Shown piece by piece: positions 7,196 through 14,435 of a DNA stretch of 54,027 bases. A program made the position numbers and the translations under genes. The notes beneath the pieces were generated by a model. It did no database searches, was not told where the DNA came from, and was given only the letters and a program-made list of their open reading frames with translations. The DNA lies in the NCBI RefSeq assembly GCF_004138325.1, contig NZ_SBLB01000016.1, forward strand, positions 1-54,027, read 5' to 3'. This DNA is from Spirosoma sordidisoli. Its GTDB lineage: Bacteria; Bacteroidota; Bacteroidia; Cytophagales; Spirosomataceae. Numbering within the stretch: the first letter of the stretch is position 1; every line of letters starts with the position of its first letter.

Positions 7196-8623
7196 ATGAA
7201 CCTCAACGAACAGAGTGCCCGGTTCTGGCGGCAACATAGCATCAGCCACTTTAGCCCGTCGGAAACTCAGTTTTTCTTTTGCCTGGTGCATTTGTGCCAA
7301 CTGGGCAAATGGGAGAACCCGTTTGCCCAGAGCGACGAGGATATAGAAACCCTGATCGGGATGAGCAAAAACACGCTCAAAGGGGTACGGGCGCGGCTGG
7401 CCGAGGCGGGCCTGTTTCACTTTGAAACCCGCCGGGGGCGCGGCAATAAAACGACCTATACCCTGTTTGACGTGGTGAAACCCAACCCGGCAACCTTACC
7501 AATTACCTTAACAGACCCCCCCGTAAAAGGGTCAAATTCTGACCATTTTACGGGTGAAAAAGGGTCAAAATTTGACGGTTTTAGCAAAAATGTATTAACA
7601 AATACCTTAACATTGAGCCGCGTAAAATGGTCAATTATTGACAGTTTTAGCCCGGTGCCCCCCGTAAAAGGGTCAAATTTTGACGGTTTTAGCCCGGTAA
7701 AAGGGTCAAAATTTGACCATTTTATCAAACAAACCTTAACATCGGGCCGCCTAAAAGGGTCAAAAATTGACGGTTTTACGGCGCAAAAATTGCCGCCCGG
7801 TGCCCCTGTTTTTTTTGAGAGTCAGGCAGTTACGAACGTGTCTACGCGTAGCGCGGACGTACCCGCGTCAGGCGCGCAGACCCCCGCCCGAGAGAGAGAG
7901 TTAGATATAGTTATATTACCAGAGAGTGTTAGAAATTCTCTCTCTGCGCACCCGCCCGCCCGCGACGCACGTAGCGCACCCGCCCGACCCCCCACCGACC
8001 CGGCGGCCCCGGTAGCCTACCAACCGCTGCCCGATTTGCTGGGCCGGGTCCGGGTGCACCTACCCGCCGAGGGGCTCAGCCTGACGGCCGATGCCCTTTA
8101 CGATCACGTCAAGCTGCGGGGCTACGCCAGGGCCGACGTGGTGGGTTTCGTCGAACAGCACCCCGAAGCCAGCTATCCCAGCTCGGCCGAGCTGCGCAAC
8201 CAGGTCCGGGGCTGGATCAAGGCCCGTAAATCCGCTGCACGGCTTTTTCCACCCGGCTTGGGTAAGGAGGCCCGCAAAGCGCACTTTATCGCCTTGGTGC
8301 GAACGTTTCAGGCCCAAAACGCCGGATTGTACGACGAGGAGATGTACACCGACTTTATCACCTACTGGACCGAATCGACCGACGGCTCCGACACCATGAC
8401 CGTAGACCGGGCAGGCCAGTTTAATCTGGCCGTCCGGCTGGATCGCTCGAATCGGGAAATCTACCAGCCAAAACTTGAACGCCGGAACCGGCGCAGTCCC
8501 TATGGAAACGCTACCCCAACCCCCAAACAACCCGTCCACTTCGATCTCAATCAAACCCTCGAGCGGGCCGCCGAAGCTGGCGATACCCTCCCAGGCTTCC
8601 TCCGAGCAGAGGAGGATGATTAA
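7196..8623 (+). CDS. Replication initiator with winged-helix N-terminus and embedded origin
   Basis: The product is 475 residues. The N-terminal 100 residues (SPSETQFFFCLVHLC...NTLKGVRARLAEAGLF) form a winged-helix DNA-binding domain like that of phage and plasmid initiators. Residues about 108-195 carry six copies of a K-G-S-x-x-D-x-F peptide, which are translations of DNA iterons. A charged, low-complexity linker and an AT-rich stretch (7890-7945) follow, then a C-terminal helical domain (about 280-475). Binding sites inside the initiator gene recall lambda O, where the origin lies within the coding sequence. The next gene overlaps it and holds the lambda P position. Confidence 0.8.
   Translation: MNLNEQSARFWRQHSISHFSPSETQFFFCLVHLCQLGKWENPFAQSDEDIETLIGMSKNTLKGVRARLAEAGLFHFETRRGRGNKTTYTLFDVVKPNPATLPITLTDPPVKGSNSDHFTGEKGSKFDGFSKNVLTNTLTLSRVKWSIIDSFSPVPPVKGSNFDGFSPVKGSKFDHFIKQTLTSGRLKGSKIDGFTAQKLPPGAPVFFESQAVTNVSTRSADVPASGAQTPARERELDIVILPESVRNSLSAHPPARDARSAPARPPTDPAAPVAYQPLPDLLGRVRVHLPAEGLSLTADALYDHVKLRGYARADVVGFVEQHPEASYPSSAELRNQVRGWIKARKSAARLFPPGLGKEARKAHFIALVRTFQAQNAGLYDEEMYTDFITYWTESTDGSDTMTVDRAGQFNLAVRLDRSNREIYQPKLERRNRRSPYGNATPTPKQPVHFDLNQTLERAAEAGDTLPGFLRAEEDD
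7523..7778 (+). repeat. Six origin iterons within the initiator gene
   Basis: Six 28-bp copies of GTAAAAGGGTCAAA followed by TTTGACGGTTTTA or close variants start at 7523, 7555, 7622, 7664, 7697 and 7751. Each is a dyad around GGTCAA/TTGACC. The core-to-core distances are 33, 66, 42, 33 and 54 bp, all multiples of three and mostly whole helical turns. Three copies of ACCTTAACA (7505, 7604, 7733) are interspersed. Iterons bound by the protein they encode are the standard mark of a theta origin. Confidence 0.85.
7890..7945. other. Probable origin unwinding element
   Basis: The inverted arms GAGAGAGAGAG (7890-7900) and CTCTCTCT (7938-7945) enclose an A/T-rich stretch with TTAGATATAG and TTATATTA. 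It lies 110 bp downstream of the last iteron. Iterons followed by an A/T-rich easily melted region is the arrangement of lambda-type and many plasmid origins. The melting role is inferred. Confidence 0.6.
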
Positions 8624-9434
8624 GGCCATGAACGGGCCGAGGCTGGCCGAAGCTGACCAGAACGAACTCGACGGGCTGGTCAAGGAAATCGTGTTTCTGC
8701 TGGGCCTGCGGTCGGCCGACGCGGACGCCACCGCCAAGCAGCTCCTGCACATGACGGCCTACCTCCGCAAGCGGTACCACCAGACGCCCACGGCCGAAAT
8801 TCGCCGGGCCTATCAGCTCTATGTCGAGGGGGAGCTGGGCCTGGAGCCGATCCGGATTTTCGACGCCATCAGCCTCAACCAGATCATGCGGGCCTACTGG
8901 AAACACCGGGGGAAAATCCTGCACCCGCTGATCGAGGGGCAGAAGCTGCTGCCCTCGGCCGAGCGACCCGAGCCGACCCCCGACCAGATCGAGGCCATCA
9001 TGCGCCAAAGCCTGGAGGATGCCTACCAGCGGCTGCGGGCGAAAGAAACCGTAACCGATCACGGCAATGCTATCTACGAATGGCTCGACGCCAAGGGACT
9101 AATCCCCTTTACCCCCGAGCGCAAACAAGCCATTTTCAAGCAGGCCCTGACCGCCCTCCAACAACATCATGCCTGGTCAGCGGCCACCACCCGCCACAAC
9201 CCGACCGGCCGGGCCGAAGCCCGCCGGTTGGCCGACGTGTTCAAAAAAACCCAGTTGGCCGATGGCCCGCCCCTGACCGGCGAACCCCTGGAAGAGGCCC
9301 GCCGGTACGCCAAACAACTGGCGTTTATTCTCTTACTGGCCGAATGGATCGACGCCGGGGTAAAGCCCGCCGAGGTGCTCGATCAGCCGCCCCCGGCCGG
9401 GGCCGAACCCTTACCCGATGGGGGCGTTTCCTAA
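8616..9434 (+). CDS. Hypothetical replication-associated protein (lambda P position)
   Basis: The product is 272 residues from the ATG at 8616, overlapping the initiator stop by 8 bases. AGGAGG at 8610 could alternatively serve the ATG at 8628. The frame is open further upstream, but that part is probably only a shadow of the initiator. The protein is mostly helical and acidic, with no Walker A motif, so it is not a DnaC-type ATPase. Its place directly after an initiator with an embedded origin suggests a helicase loader or other replication partner, by analogy only. Confidence 0.65.
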   Translation: MIKAMNGPRLAEADQNELDGLVKEIVFLLGLRSADADATAKQLLHMTAYLRKRYHQTPTAEIRRAYQLYVEGELGLEPIRIFDAISLNQIMRAYWKHRGKILHPLIEGQKLLPSAERPEPTPDQIEAIMRQSLEDAYQRLRAKETVTDHGNAIYEWLDAKGLIPFTPERKQAIFKQALTALQQHHAWSAATTRHNPTGRAEARRLADVFKKTQLADGPPLTGEPLEEARRYAKQLAFILLLAEWIDAGVKPAEVLDQPPPAGAEPLPDGGVS

Positions 9435-9450
9435 AAAACGCCCCTTTTTT
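9420..9450 (+). terminator. Intrinsic terminator of the replication unit
   Basis: GGGGCGTTT and AAACGCCCC form a 9-bp stem closed by a 7-base loop and followed by six T. It overlaps the last codons of the preceding gene. It is one of the clearest terminators in the window and ends the 4.4-9.4 kb unit. Confidence 0.9.
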
Positions 9451-9456
9451 GGCCAA

Positions 9457-9501
9457 TTTGTTCGTAATAGTTTTAACAAATTATCAACAATGTTACTTTT
9501 G
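9457..9501 (+). promoter_or_regulatory. Operator dyad and Bacteroidota-type promoter
   Basis: TTTGTTCGTAATA followed by GTTTTAACAAAT (9457-9481) is a member of the dispersed operator family. TACTTTTG at 9494-9501 is an exact match to the TAnnTTTG -7 box. A -33-like TTTT lies 19 bp upstream (9471-9474). The start codon at 9507 is so close that the transcript may be leaderless. Confidence 0.7.
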
Positions 9502-9506
9502 TTCAC

Positions 9507-9839
9507 ATGGAGAAGCCAACCAAGCCCAAACCCGCCCAGGTATCGCTGGCCGAAGAAATTACCGAAGTCGGCCGTGAGCTAGGCCTGCGCCACGGAGCCT
9601 ACCCCAAATTCGTTACCCAGGGCCGGTTAAGCCAGGCCGACGCCGACCACTACATCAATACGCTTTACTCGGCCAAGCGCCGACTGGAGGCCTTGAATTA
9701 CCTGATCGTCGGATTGACCGATGCGCAATGGGGCATCCTGGAAGCCCTGCAGGCCGCCCTGCCCGATCCCCAGCGGAAAACCCTGGAGTTTCTGCTCAAC
9801 CAGCCCATTACCGAGGCCGTACCCATTACCCAGTCTTAA
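9507..9839 (+). CDS. Hypothetical protein
   Basis: The product is 110 residues, lysine- and proline-rich at the N-terminus, then helical (LAEEITEVGRELG, DADHYINTLYSAKRRLEAL). It has no recognised domain. It is the first gene of the unit driven by the 9457 promoter-operator, with its start only about 5 bases after the -7 box. The first gene under such a site may be a regulator, but nothing in the sequence shows DNA binding. Confidence 0.65.
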   Translation: MEKPTKPKPAQVSLAEEITEVGRELGLRHGAYPKFVTQGRLSQADADHYINTLYSAKRRLEALNYLIVGLTDAQWGILEALQAALPDPQRKTLEFLLNQPITEAVPITQS

Positions 9840-9877
9840 TTCCTGTTTTTCATTTTTCACGCTAACGTTTCGCCACG

Positions 9878-10660
9878 ATGCAAGCCAACCAATTCAACGA
9901 AGCCGTCCTCGACGTGCTCGAACGCTCCACCATTCAGGACAATCTGCTGTACCTGCCCGGCCAGCTCGGCCGGGACCTCTACCTCAAGGTCAAAACCACC
10001 CTCGAACAGATCGGCGGGAAGTGGAACTCCAAAAAGGAAGCCATTCAGTTTCCCCACAACCCCACCGAGGCCATTCAGGCCATGCTCGACACGGGCGAGC
10101 TGAGTCCCAAAAAGAAATACCAGTTTTTCGCCACCCCGCCCGGCTTGGCCGAGTGGGTAATGACCTACGTAAACGACCTGACGAGTTTGCGGGCACCCAT
10201 TCTGGAACCCCACGGCGGGGATGGTGCTCTGATCCGGGCGTTCTGGAAAGACTTTCCCGAGCATAACGTGGACACCTTCGAGGCCTGGGATCTCAACCGG
10301 GAGAAGCTGCGGCAGTTGCGATCGGACGAGGGGGCCATCGTCAACGTACTGGGCGAGGACTTCCTGGCGGCTACCCCCGACGAGTTCGGCCAGTACGCGC
10401 TGATCCTGGCCAACCCGCCCTTCGCCAAAAACCAGGACGTGCGGCACCTGCGCCACATGCTCCGCTTTGTGGCCCCCGGCGGCCAGCTCATTTCCATTCT
10501 TTCGACGCACTGGCGGTTTGCGGGGGATTCGCCGTCCCGCTCGTTCCGTTCCCTGGTCGATGGCCTGGGCCGCTCGGTTCAGATCGTGGACATTCCGGCC
10601 GGGTCGTTTGCCGAATCCGGTACCAGTGTTTCTACCTGCTTATTCATTTTCAACGGTTAA
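9878..10660 (+). CDS. Adenine-specific DNA methyltransferase (NPPF type)
   Basis: The product is 260 residues. Motif X-like QFFATP lies at 82-87, the S-adenosylmethionine motif I LEPHGGDG at 109-116 and the catalytic motif IV NPPF at 179-182, in the order of gamma/alpha-class N6-adenine enzymes. The target domain is short, and no restriction partner is adjacent, so this is a solitary methyltransferase. The likely role is protecting phage DNA from host restriction or marking DNA for replication control. The target sequence cannot be read from the gene. Confidence 0.8.
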   Translation: MQANQFNEAVLDVLERSTIQDNLLYLPGQLGRDLYLKVKTTLEQIGGKWNSKKEAIQFPHNPTEAIQAMLDTGELSPKKKYQFFATPPGLAEWVMTYVNDLTSLRAPILEPHGGDGALIRAFWKDFPEHNVDTFEAWDLNREKLRQLRSDEGAIVNVLGEDFLAATPDEFGQYALILANPPFAKNQDVRHLRHMLRFVAPGGQLISILSTHWRFAGDSPSRSFRSLVDGLGRSVQIVDIPAGSFAESGTSVSTCLFIFNG

Positions 10661-10671
10661 CCCATACACCC

Positions 10672-10992
10672 ATGGACAAGGTAATTCAGGCCATTCTGGC
10701 CGCTGCAGCCCAGACCGGAACCTTTTGCGCGGTGCACATCGAGCAGCCCGGTATCGCCCTCGATTTGGAGCGTTGCCACGTCAAAGCCACCGAGGACGGG
10801 TTTCGGCTGCTGGTCAATACGGTGCCCGTCGCTACGCTGCTGATCCAGGCCGACCCGGCGGCCGAGCAGATCGTCCGTCACCAGGGCGACGCCTACCGGG
10901 TGCAGGTTGGTCCGGTCGTGATCAACTTTGATCCGTCCGAGATGATGCCCTTCGCGGCCCCCGCGACCGGATCGGCAACCTACCCCCGCTAA
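10672..10992 (+). CDS. Hypothetical protein
   Basis: The product is 106 residues, beginning with a helical segment (VIQAILAAAAQTG) and continuing as beta-rich, acidic sequence. It has no recognised motif. Its stop overlaps the next start by one base (TAATG), suggesting coupled translation. Confidence 0.65.
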   Translation: MDKVIQAILAAAAQTGTFCAVHIEQPGIALDLERCHVKATEDGFRLLVNTVPVATLLIQADPAAEQIVRHQGDAYRVQVGPVVINFDPSEMMPFAAPATGSATYPR

Positions 10993-11390
10993 TGGCTAAG
11001 CGAAAGGCTGCTAAGCGAAAGCGCCCCAGCGGAGCCACCGAGGACCGGGTACCTCGGCCGCCCCGCTGGGGCATCGTCACCGGGCGGCACCCCGTAACGG
11101 GGGTGCTGCACCGGATCGCCATCGACGGCGACCAGGTGACCATCGAGCGGCAGCCGATCGAGATTCACCAGCTCAGCCGCTACGACGGCCGCCCGATCGT
11201 CGAGCGGCTGGCATTTGAGCGGATCGAGGGCCGCCTGGAGGATCACCAGTGGTTAGTCTATACCATCTGGCAGCATCCCGAACCCTGGCCGGCAGACCTC
11301 GACCCCGACCCCCCGATTTCGGTTCCCCCCCGCCGGGAGAACCCGCAACCCAAACAACCACAACCAACGCATGAAACGAGTGCTTGTTGA
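10992..11390 (+). CDS. Small basic hypothetical protein
   Basis: The product is 132 residues. The first 20 residues are strongly basic (AKRKAAKRKRPSG), which could bind nucleic acid, and the last 25 are Pro-rich. The middle looks beta-rich. It overlaps both neighbours. No family is recognised. Confidence 0.6.
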   Translation: MAKRKAAKRKRPSGATEDRVPRPPRWGIVTGRHPVTGVLHRIAIDGDQVTIERQPIEIHQLSRYDGRPIVERLAFERIEGRLEDHQWLVYTIWQHPEPWPADLDPDPPISVPPRRENPQPKQPQPTHETSAC

Positions 11391-11943
11391 ATCCCCCTAC
11401 GCCGGTAACACGGCCCTAAACATGACCTACGGCCGCGCCTGCCTGGCCGATTGTTTCGCCCGAGGGGAGGCCCCCTTTGCGTCCCACCTGCTGTACACGC
11501 AGCCGGGGGTACTCGACGACGCCCAACCCGGCCAGCGGGCGCAGGGCATCGAGGCCGGGCTGCTCTGGGGCGCAATGGCCGAGGCCAGCGTCGTCTACAC
11601 CGATTTCGGCATCAGCCCCGGCATGAAGCTGGGGATTCAGGCCGCCCAGGCCGCCGGTCGGCCGGTCGAATACCGCAGCCTGGGCGTGAGCGAGGAAACC
11701 CACTGGGCGCTGGCCTGCCTGGGCTGGGATTCGGCCGCCCTGGCCGATCGGTACCGCCTGTTTGAGCGAACCGCCGAGGGCCGTATTCGCCTGACCTGGC
11801 TCGATGATCAGGGCGAAATGCGCAGCGCGGTATCGCCCCCTGGGCTGGCAGCGGCCGAGGCCTGGGGGCAGGCCTTTAGCCTGGAAGAGGCCGGTGCGAT
11901 CAGTTTGCAGGTGTTGGCCATGCTGAACGAGTGGAAACCATGA
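11371..11943 (+). CDS. Nucleoside 2-deoxyribosyltransferase-like protein (DUF7768 type)
   Basis: The product is 190 residues. The N-terminal 105 residues (VLVESPYAGN, RACLADCFARGEAPFASHLLYTQPGVLDD, YTDFGISPGM) match a phage family resembling nucleoside 2-deoxyribosyltransferases, which I know as DUF7768. In those enzymes a conserved Asp and Glu handle the nucleoside ribosyl bond. About 80 residues of unrecognised C-terminal sequence follow. A role in nucleotide pools, base modification or nucleotide-signal breakdown is possible, but activity cannot be judged from sequence. It overlaps its neighbours by 20 and 4 bases. Confidence 0.7.
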   Translation: MKRVLVESPYAGNTALNMTYGRACLADCFARGEAPFASHLLYTQPGVLDDAQPGQRAQGIEAGLLWGAMAEASVVYTDFGISPGMKLGIQAAQAAGRPVEYRSLGVSEETHWALACLGWDSAALADRYRLFERTAEGRIRLTWLDDQGEMRSAVSPPGLAAAEAWGQAFSLEEAGAISLQVLAMLNEWKP

Positions 11944-12293
11944 GCCGCCAGCTACACCTCTTCGACGACGCGCCGAACCGGCCCAGGCACAGCACCCTAC
12001 TGGACCTGCTGACGGGCGGCATGGTGTACCTGGTCCGCACCGATCGGAACCGCCGGTACACCCGCGCAGCCGAGAGCCGGTTAATGGCCCAGGTCGAGCA
12101 GCTCCGCGAAACGACGGGCCTGGAGGTTTTCGAGCGCAACCTCAACGAGTGGATGCGCACCACCTCCGTAGGCAACAGCGGCCACTTCGACGCCTGGTAC
12201 CGGCTGGTTCGGTACCCCGATCGGGTCGAGGTCTGGCACCGCGACAGCGAGGGCGATCCGGACCGGCTTGTAACCGTACTGACGCGGCCATGA
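11940..12293 (+). CDS. Hypothetical protein
   Basis: The product is 117 residues, taken from the ATGA overlap with the previous gene at 11940; an ATG at 11931 would add three residues. It begins MSRQLHLFDD. The sequence is basic and aromatic, with a C-terminal beta-rich part (WYRLVRYPDRVEVWHRD). No family is recognised. It is coupled to the next gene by ATGA at 12290. Confidence 0.6.
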   Translation: MSRQLHLFDDAPNRPRHSTLLDLLTGGMVYLVRTDRNRRYTRAAESRLMAQVEQLRETTGLEVFERNLNEWMRTTSVGNSGHFDAWYRLVRYPDRVEVWHRDSEGDPDRLVTVLTRP

Positions 12294-12661
12294 AGTACGG
12301 CGATTATGGCCTCGACGCGACCAAAACCACGCGAACGGCCCCGGTGATCGAACCCGTGTTTTATTGCCCCTGGACGCACCAGAACCTGCACGGACGGCAT
12401 TTTTACCTGTGCTTCGCCAACTGGGTACTGTCCGATACCGCCCTGGCCGCCTTTCTCGCGCAGCCGCCGGTGCCCGTCAAGGCCCCCGGCGATATGTGCC
12501 AGAAGTGCACCAAGCGACCCGATCGACTGCACTACGACGTACCCGGCTACGAGCTGGATAACTGGGTCGGTATCTGCGCCGACTGCGTGAGCTGGGCCGA
12601 GCAGATCCGGACCCGCCCGGTGGTCATACCGCCCGGCACCCAATTTAACCTGTTTACCTAA
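12290..12661 (+). CDS. Hypothetical zinc-finger-like protein
   Basis: The product is 123 residues, starting at the ATGA overlap at 12290. Four cysteines in two CxxC pairs (CQKC near residue 68 and CADC near residue 94) form a plausible zinc ribbon. The protein ends in FNLFT. Such small ribbon proteins in phage early regions are often nucleic-acid or protein-interaction factors, but nothing more specific can be said. Confidence 0.65.
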   Translation: MKYGDYGLDATKTTRTAPVIEPVFYCPWTHQNLHGRHFYLCFANWVLSDTALAAFLAQPPVPVKAPGDMCQKCTKRPDRLHYDVPGYELDNWVGICADCVSWAEQIRTRPVVIPPGTQFNLFT

Positions 12662-12674
12662 CCCGAGAATCCCC

Positions 12675-12905
12675 ATGAAAACCCGCGTAAAAAAGGTAAT
12701 TTCCAAGTTTACCCGGCTCCGTAACCTGCTCTACAAAGCCGAGGAGAAAGGCTTCAAAACCGCCCTCCGGATGATGCGCAGCCACGTGGCCGAGCGCATG
12801 TTTGTCGAGATCGACGAACCCCTCGACGCCCGCGAACAGTTCACCGCCCGCGAGGCCTACCTGTCGATGCTCAACCAGCTCGACCAGTTCGAGAAATTAG
12901 CCTGA
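12675..12905 (+). CDS. Small helical hypothetical protein
   Basis: The product is 76 residues, all-helical in appearance, with a basic N-terminal half (KTRVKKVISKFTRLRNLLYK) and an acidic C-terminal half. It could be a small DNA- or RNA-binding or regulatory protein. It ends the unit just before the operator at 12919. Confidence 0.6.
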   Translation: MKTRVKKVISKFTRLRNLLYKAEEKGFKTALRMMRSHVAERMFVEIDEPLDAREQFTAREAYLSMLNQLDQFEKLA

Positions 12906-12918
12906 TGAGTTTGTTTAA

Positions 12919-12944
12919 TTTGTTCATAATAGTAGCTAACCAAT
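12919..12944 (+). promoter_or_regulatory. Operator-like element upstream of the 12.9-17.7 kb unit
   Basis: TTTGTTCATAATA is followed by GTAGCTAACCAAT. It differs from the 4010 and 9457 sites mainly in the right arm. It stands 3 bases before the ATG at 12948 and marks a new transcription unit. Confidence 0.6.
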
Positions 12945-12947
12945 CGT

Positions 12948-13397
12948 ATGAGAATTGTTCAATTTAACGAAGCCAACCGCGTGTTGAGCGCCCCGCCCTC
13001 CAGCCCGGAGGTGCAACCCCTACCCGTTTTTACCGATGGCGACGTGTGTATTTCCTGCTGGGAACCCAGCCCCGAGGAGCTGGCCACCATCAACCAGACC
13101 GGCAGAATCTGGCTCATGGTCGTATCGGGCCAGACCCAGCCGCCGGTGGCCGTAATGGCCGATTTCCCCTTTATGGCGGAGGCTGATTTTATCAAGCTGC
13201 TGGAACGGCAGGCCGCCGGGGAATCCCTGACCGAACCCGAACTGCTGGCCGTCGAAAATTACCACCGCACCCTGCAGGCGCGGGCGGCCCAGGACGCGGC
13301 CGATACGGCCGACGTGGATACGGCCGACGTGGATACACCCGACACGGATACGCCCGACGTAATCGACCCCGAGCACCCCGAGCGGGCATTTGAGTAA
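12948..13397 (+). CDS. Hypothetical protein with Asp-Thr repeat tail
   Basis: The product is 149 residues. The central segment ATINQTGRIWLMVVSGQTQPP (about residues 46-66) looks like a conserved phage fold that I cannot name. The tail is acidic, with four degenerate DTADV pentapeptides encoded by 15-bp tandem repeats (13302-13361). Its TAA overlaps an ATG (TAATG at 13397) that opens a second frame discussed with the next gene. Confidence 0.65.
   Translation: MRIVQFNEANRVLSAPPSSPEVQPLPVFTDGDVCISCWEPSPEELATINQTGRIWLMVVSGQTQPPVAVMADFPFMAEADFIKLLERQAAGESLTEPELLAVENYHRTLQARAAQDAADTADVDTADVDTPDTDTPDVIDPEHPERAFE
13302..13361 (+). repeat. Four 15-bp tandem repeats in coding sequence
   Basis: GATACGGCCGACGTG occurs at 13302 and 13317, followed by two degenerate copies at 13332 and 13347. 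Copy-number change would preserve the reading frame of the acidic tail of the protein. Confidence 0.8.
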
Positions 13398-13463
13398 TGT
13401 ACGACACCCAATTTGAGCGGGCCGCCCATCTGATGCTGATGGCGGCCCGGCTCCAACTGACCC

Positions 13464-13955
13464 ATGAGCCACCGCAAACCCCGCCAGCTCGACCCAACCC
13501 GGAGCTGCTTTTACGAACTGCCGGAAACGACCCCGGAGCCGGAACTCCAGACGATGGAAGCCTATTACCGACGCCACTACGAGGCCTTCGAAGTCAGGAT
13601 CAAGAACCGGCTGTATTTCACCTTCACGACGACGGAGGTACGGGATCGGTTTCTGCTGAGCTACGAACGGGGCTGCGCCGAGGAGGGAATCCTGACCCAG
13701 CGCAGCACGATCCCCCAGCCCGACCGGCGGGGTAGTTACTACCCGGAAGCCGAGCCGGGCTGGTTTGGCCCGCTCGACCAGCTCGACCAGCACCTGCGCC
13801 AGCGGGAAGCCCAGCGCGAAGCCCACCGGCAAGCCCTATACGTTGATTTTGCCCACTTACACCAGAAAGCCCGTGAACGCATTGTTTCCCCTGCCAGCTC
13901 CCCGGTTAACACCCGACCAGGCCCGGCAAGCCTACGAAAACGTCCTCTTCGGTAA
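13464..13955 (+). CDS. Hypothetical protein
   Basis: The product is 163 residues. Aromatic and charged residues (YYRRHYEAFEVRIKNRLYFTF) and a clear codon pattern mark this as the coding frame. A second frame, opening at the TAATG at 13397, looks natural for its first 22 residues and then becomes a Pro/Arg-rich shadow. Either the gene simply starts at 13464, or it starts at 13397 and shifts frame near 13460. The last 30 residues overlap the next gene and look less like real protein. Confidence 0.55.
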   Translation: MSHRKPRQLDPTRSCFYELPETTPEPELQTMEAYYRRHYEAFEVRIKNRLYFTFTTTEVRDRFLLSYERGCAEEGILTQRSTIPQPDRRGSYYPEAEPGWFGPLDQLDQHLRQREAQREAHRQALYVDFAHLHQKARERIVSPASSPVNTRPGPASLRKRPLR

Positions 13956-14157
13956 CGAACGGCCGAAGCCCGAACTAGGACAGACCGCCTGGTACTATAC
14001 CGGCGAGGATTATGTCGTAGTAACCGTAACCCGAATCAGTAAGTCGGGTAAAACCTTTGCCGCCCACAACGCCGAAACCGGCCTGGGGGCCTGGGACATT
14101 CCCGTAGGCCGCTACAAACCCTGTTTTCTTCACCCCGACAAACCCAAGTTTTTATGA
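13873..14157 (+). CDS. Small beta-rich hypothetical protein
   Basis: The product is 94 residues if translation starts at the GTG at 13873. The frame is open upstream, but that part is a Ser/Thr-rich shadow of the previous gene. The segment AWYYTGEDYVVVTVTRISKSGKTFAAHN (split: AWYYTGEDYVVV, then TRISKSGKTF) suggests a small SH3-like barrel. It overlaps the next gene by ATGA at 14154. No family is recognised. Confidence 0.5.
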   Translation: MNALFPLPAPRLTPDQARQAYENVLFGNERPKPELGQTAWYYTGEDYVVVTVTRISKSGKTFAAHNAETGLGAWDIPVGRYKPCFLHPDKPKFL

Positions 14158-14435
14158 CCGCCAACCCCGAAGTACTCCGCCAGATCACCTACCCCAAGGC
14201 GGGGGTAGACCTCGTAGTGACCACCCGCAAACCCGGCCTGCCCAGTGCCGTCCACCGGGGCCGCCTGGTATCGGTCGGTAAGCTGCGGATCGACCACCTG
14301 ACGACCGATAAGGCCTACGTGGTCCTGCAGCGCCCCGACTCACCGGGCAAGTTTACCTATATCCCCGAGATCAATGTCGCCCAGGTGTCCTGGCCGGGGG
14401 CCTCGGTCGTTCGCCCCCCTCTCTATGAGCGATAG
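14154..14435 (+). CDS. Small hypothetical protein
   Basis: The product is 93 residues, starting at the ATGA overlap with the previous gene. It looks beta-rich (VDLVVTTRK, HRGRLVSVGKLRIDHL, AYVVLQRP). It may be a small barrel similar to its upstream neighbour. Its end overlaps the nuclease start at 14425. Confidence 0.6.
   Translation: MTANPEVLRQITYPKAGVDLVVTTRKPGLPSAVHRGRLVSVGKLRIDHLTTDKAYVVLQRPDSPGKFTYIPEINVAQVSWPGASVVRPPLYER

Noticed and set aside
7523..7778. Regular repeats considered as a CRISPR array
   Set aside because: The units are dyads with irregular spacing, lie inside a coding frame, and there are no unique spacers of constant length or cas genes.
8475..8615. N-terminal extension of the gene following the initiator
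   Set aside because: The extension starts at TTG, is Pro/Ser-rich, and overlaps the initiator in another frame; the ATG at 8616 or 8628 next to AGGAGG is a better start.
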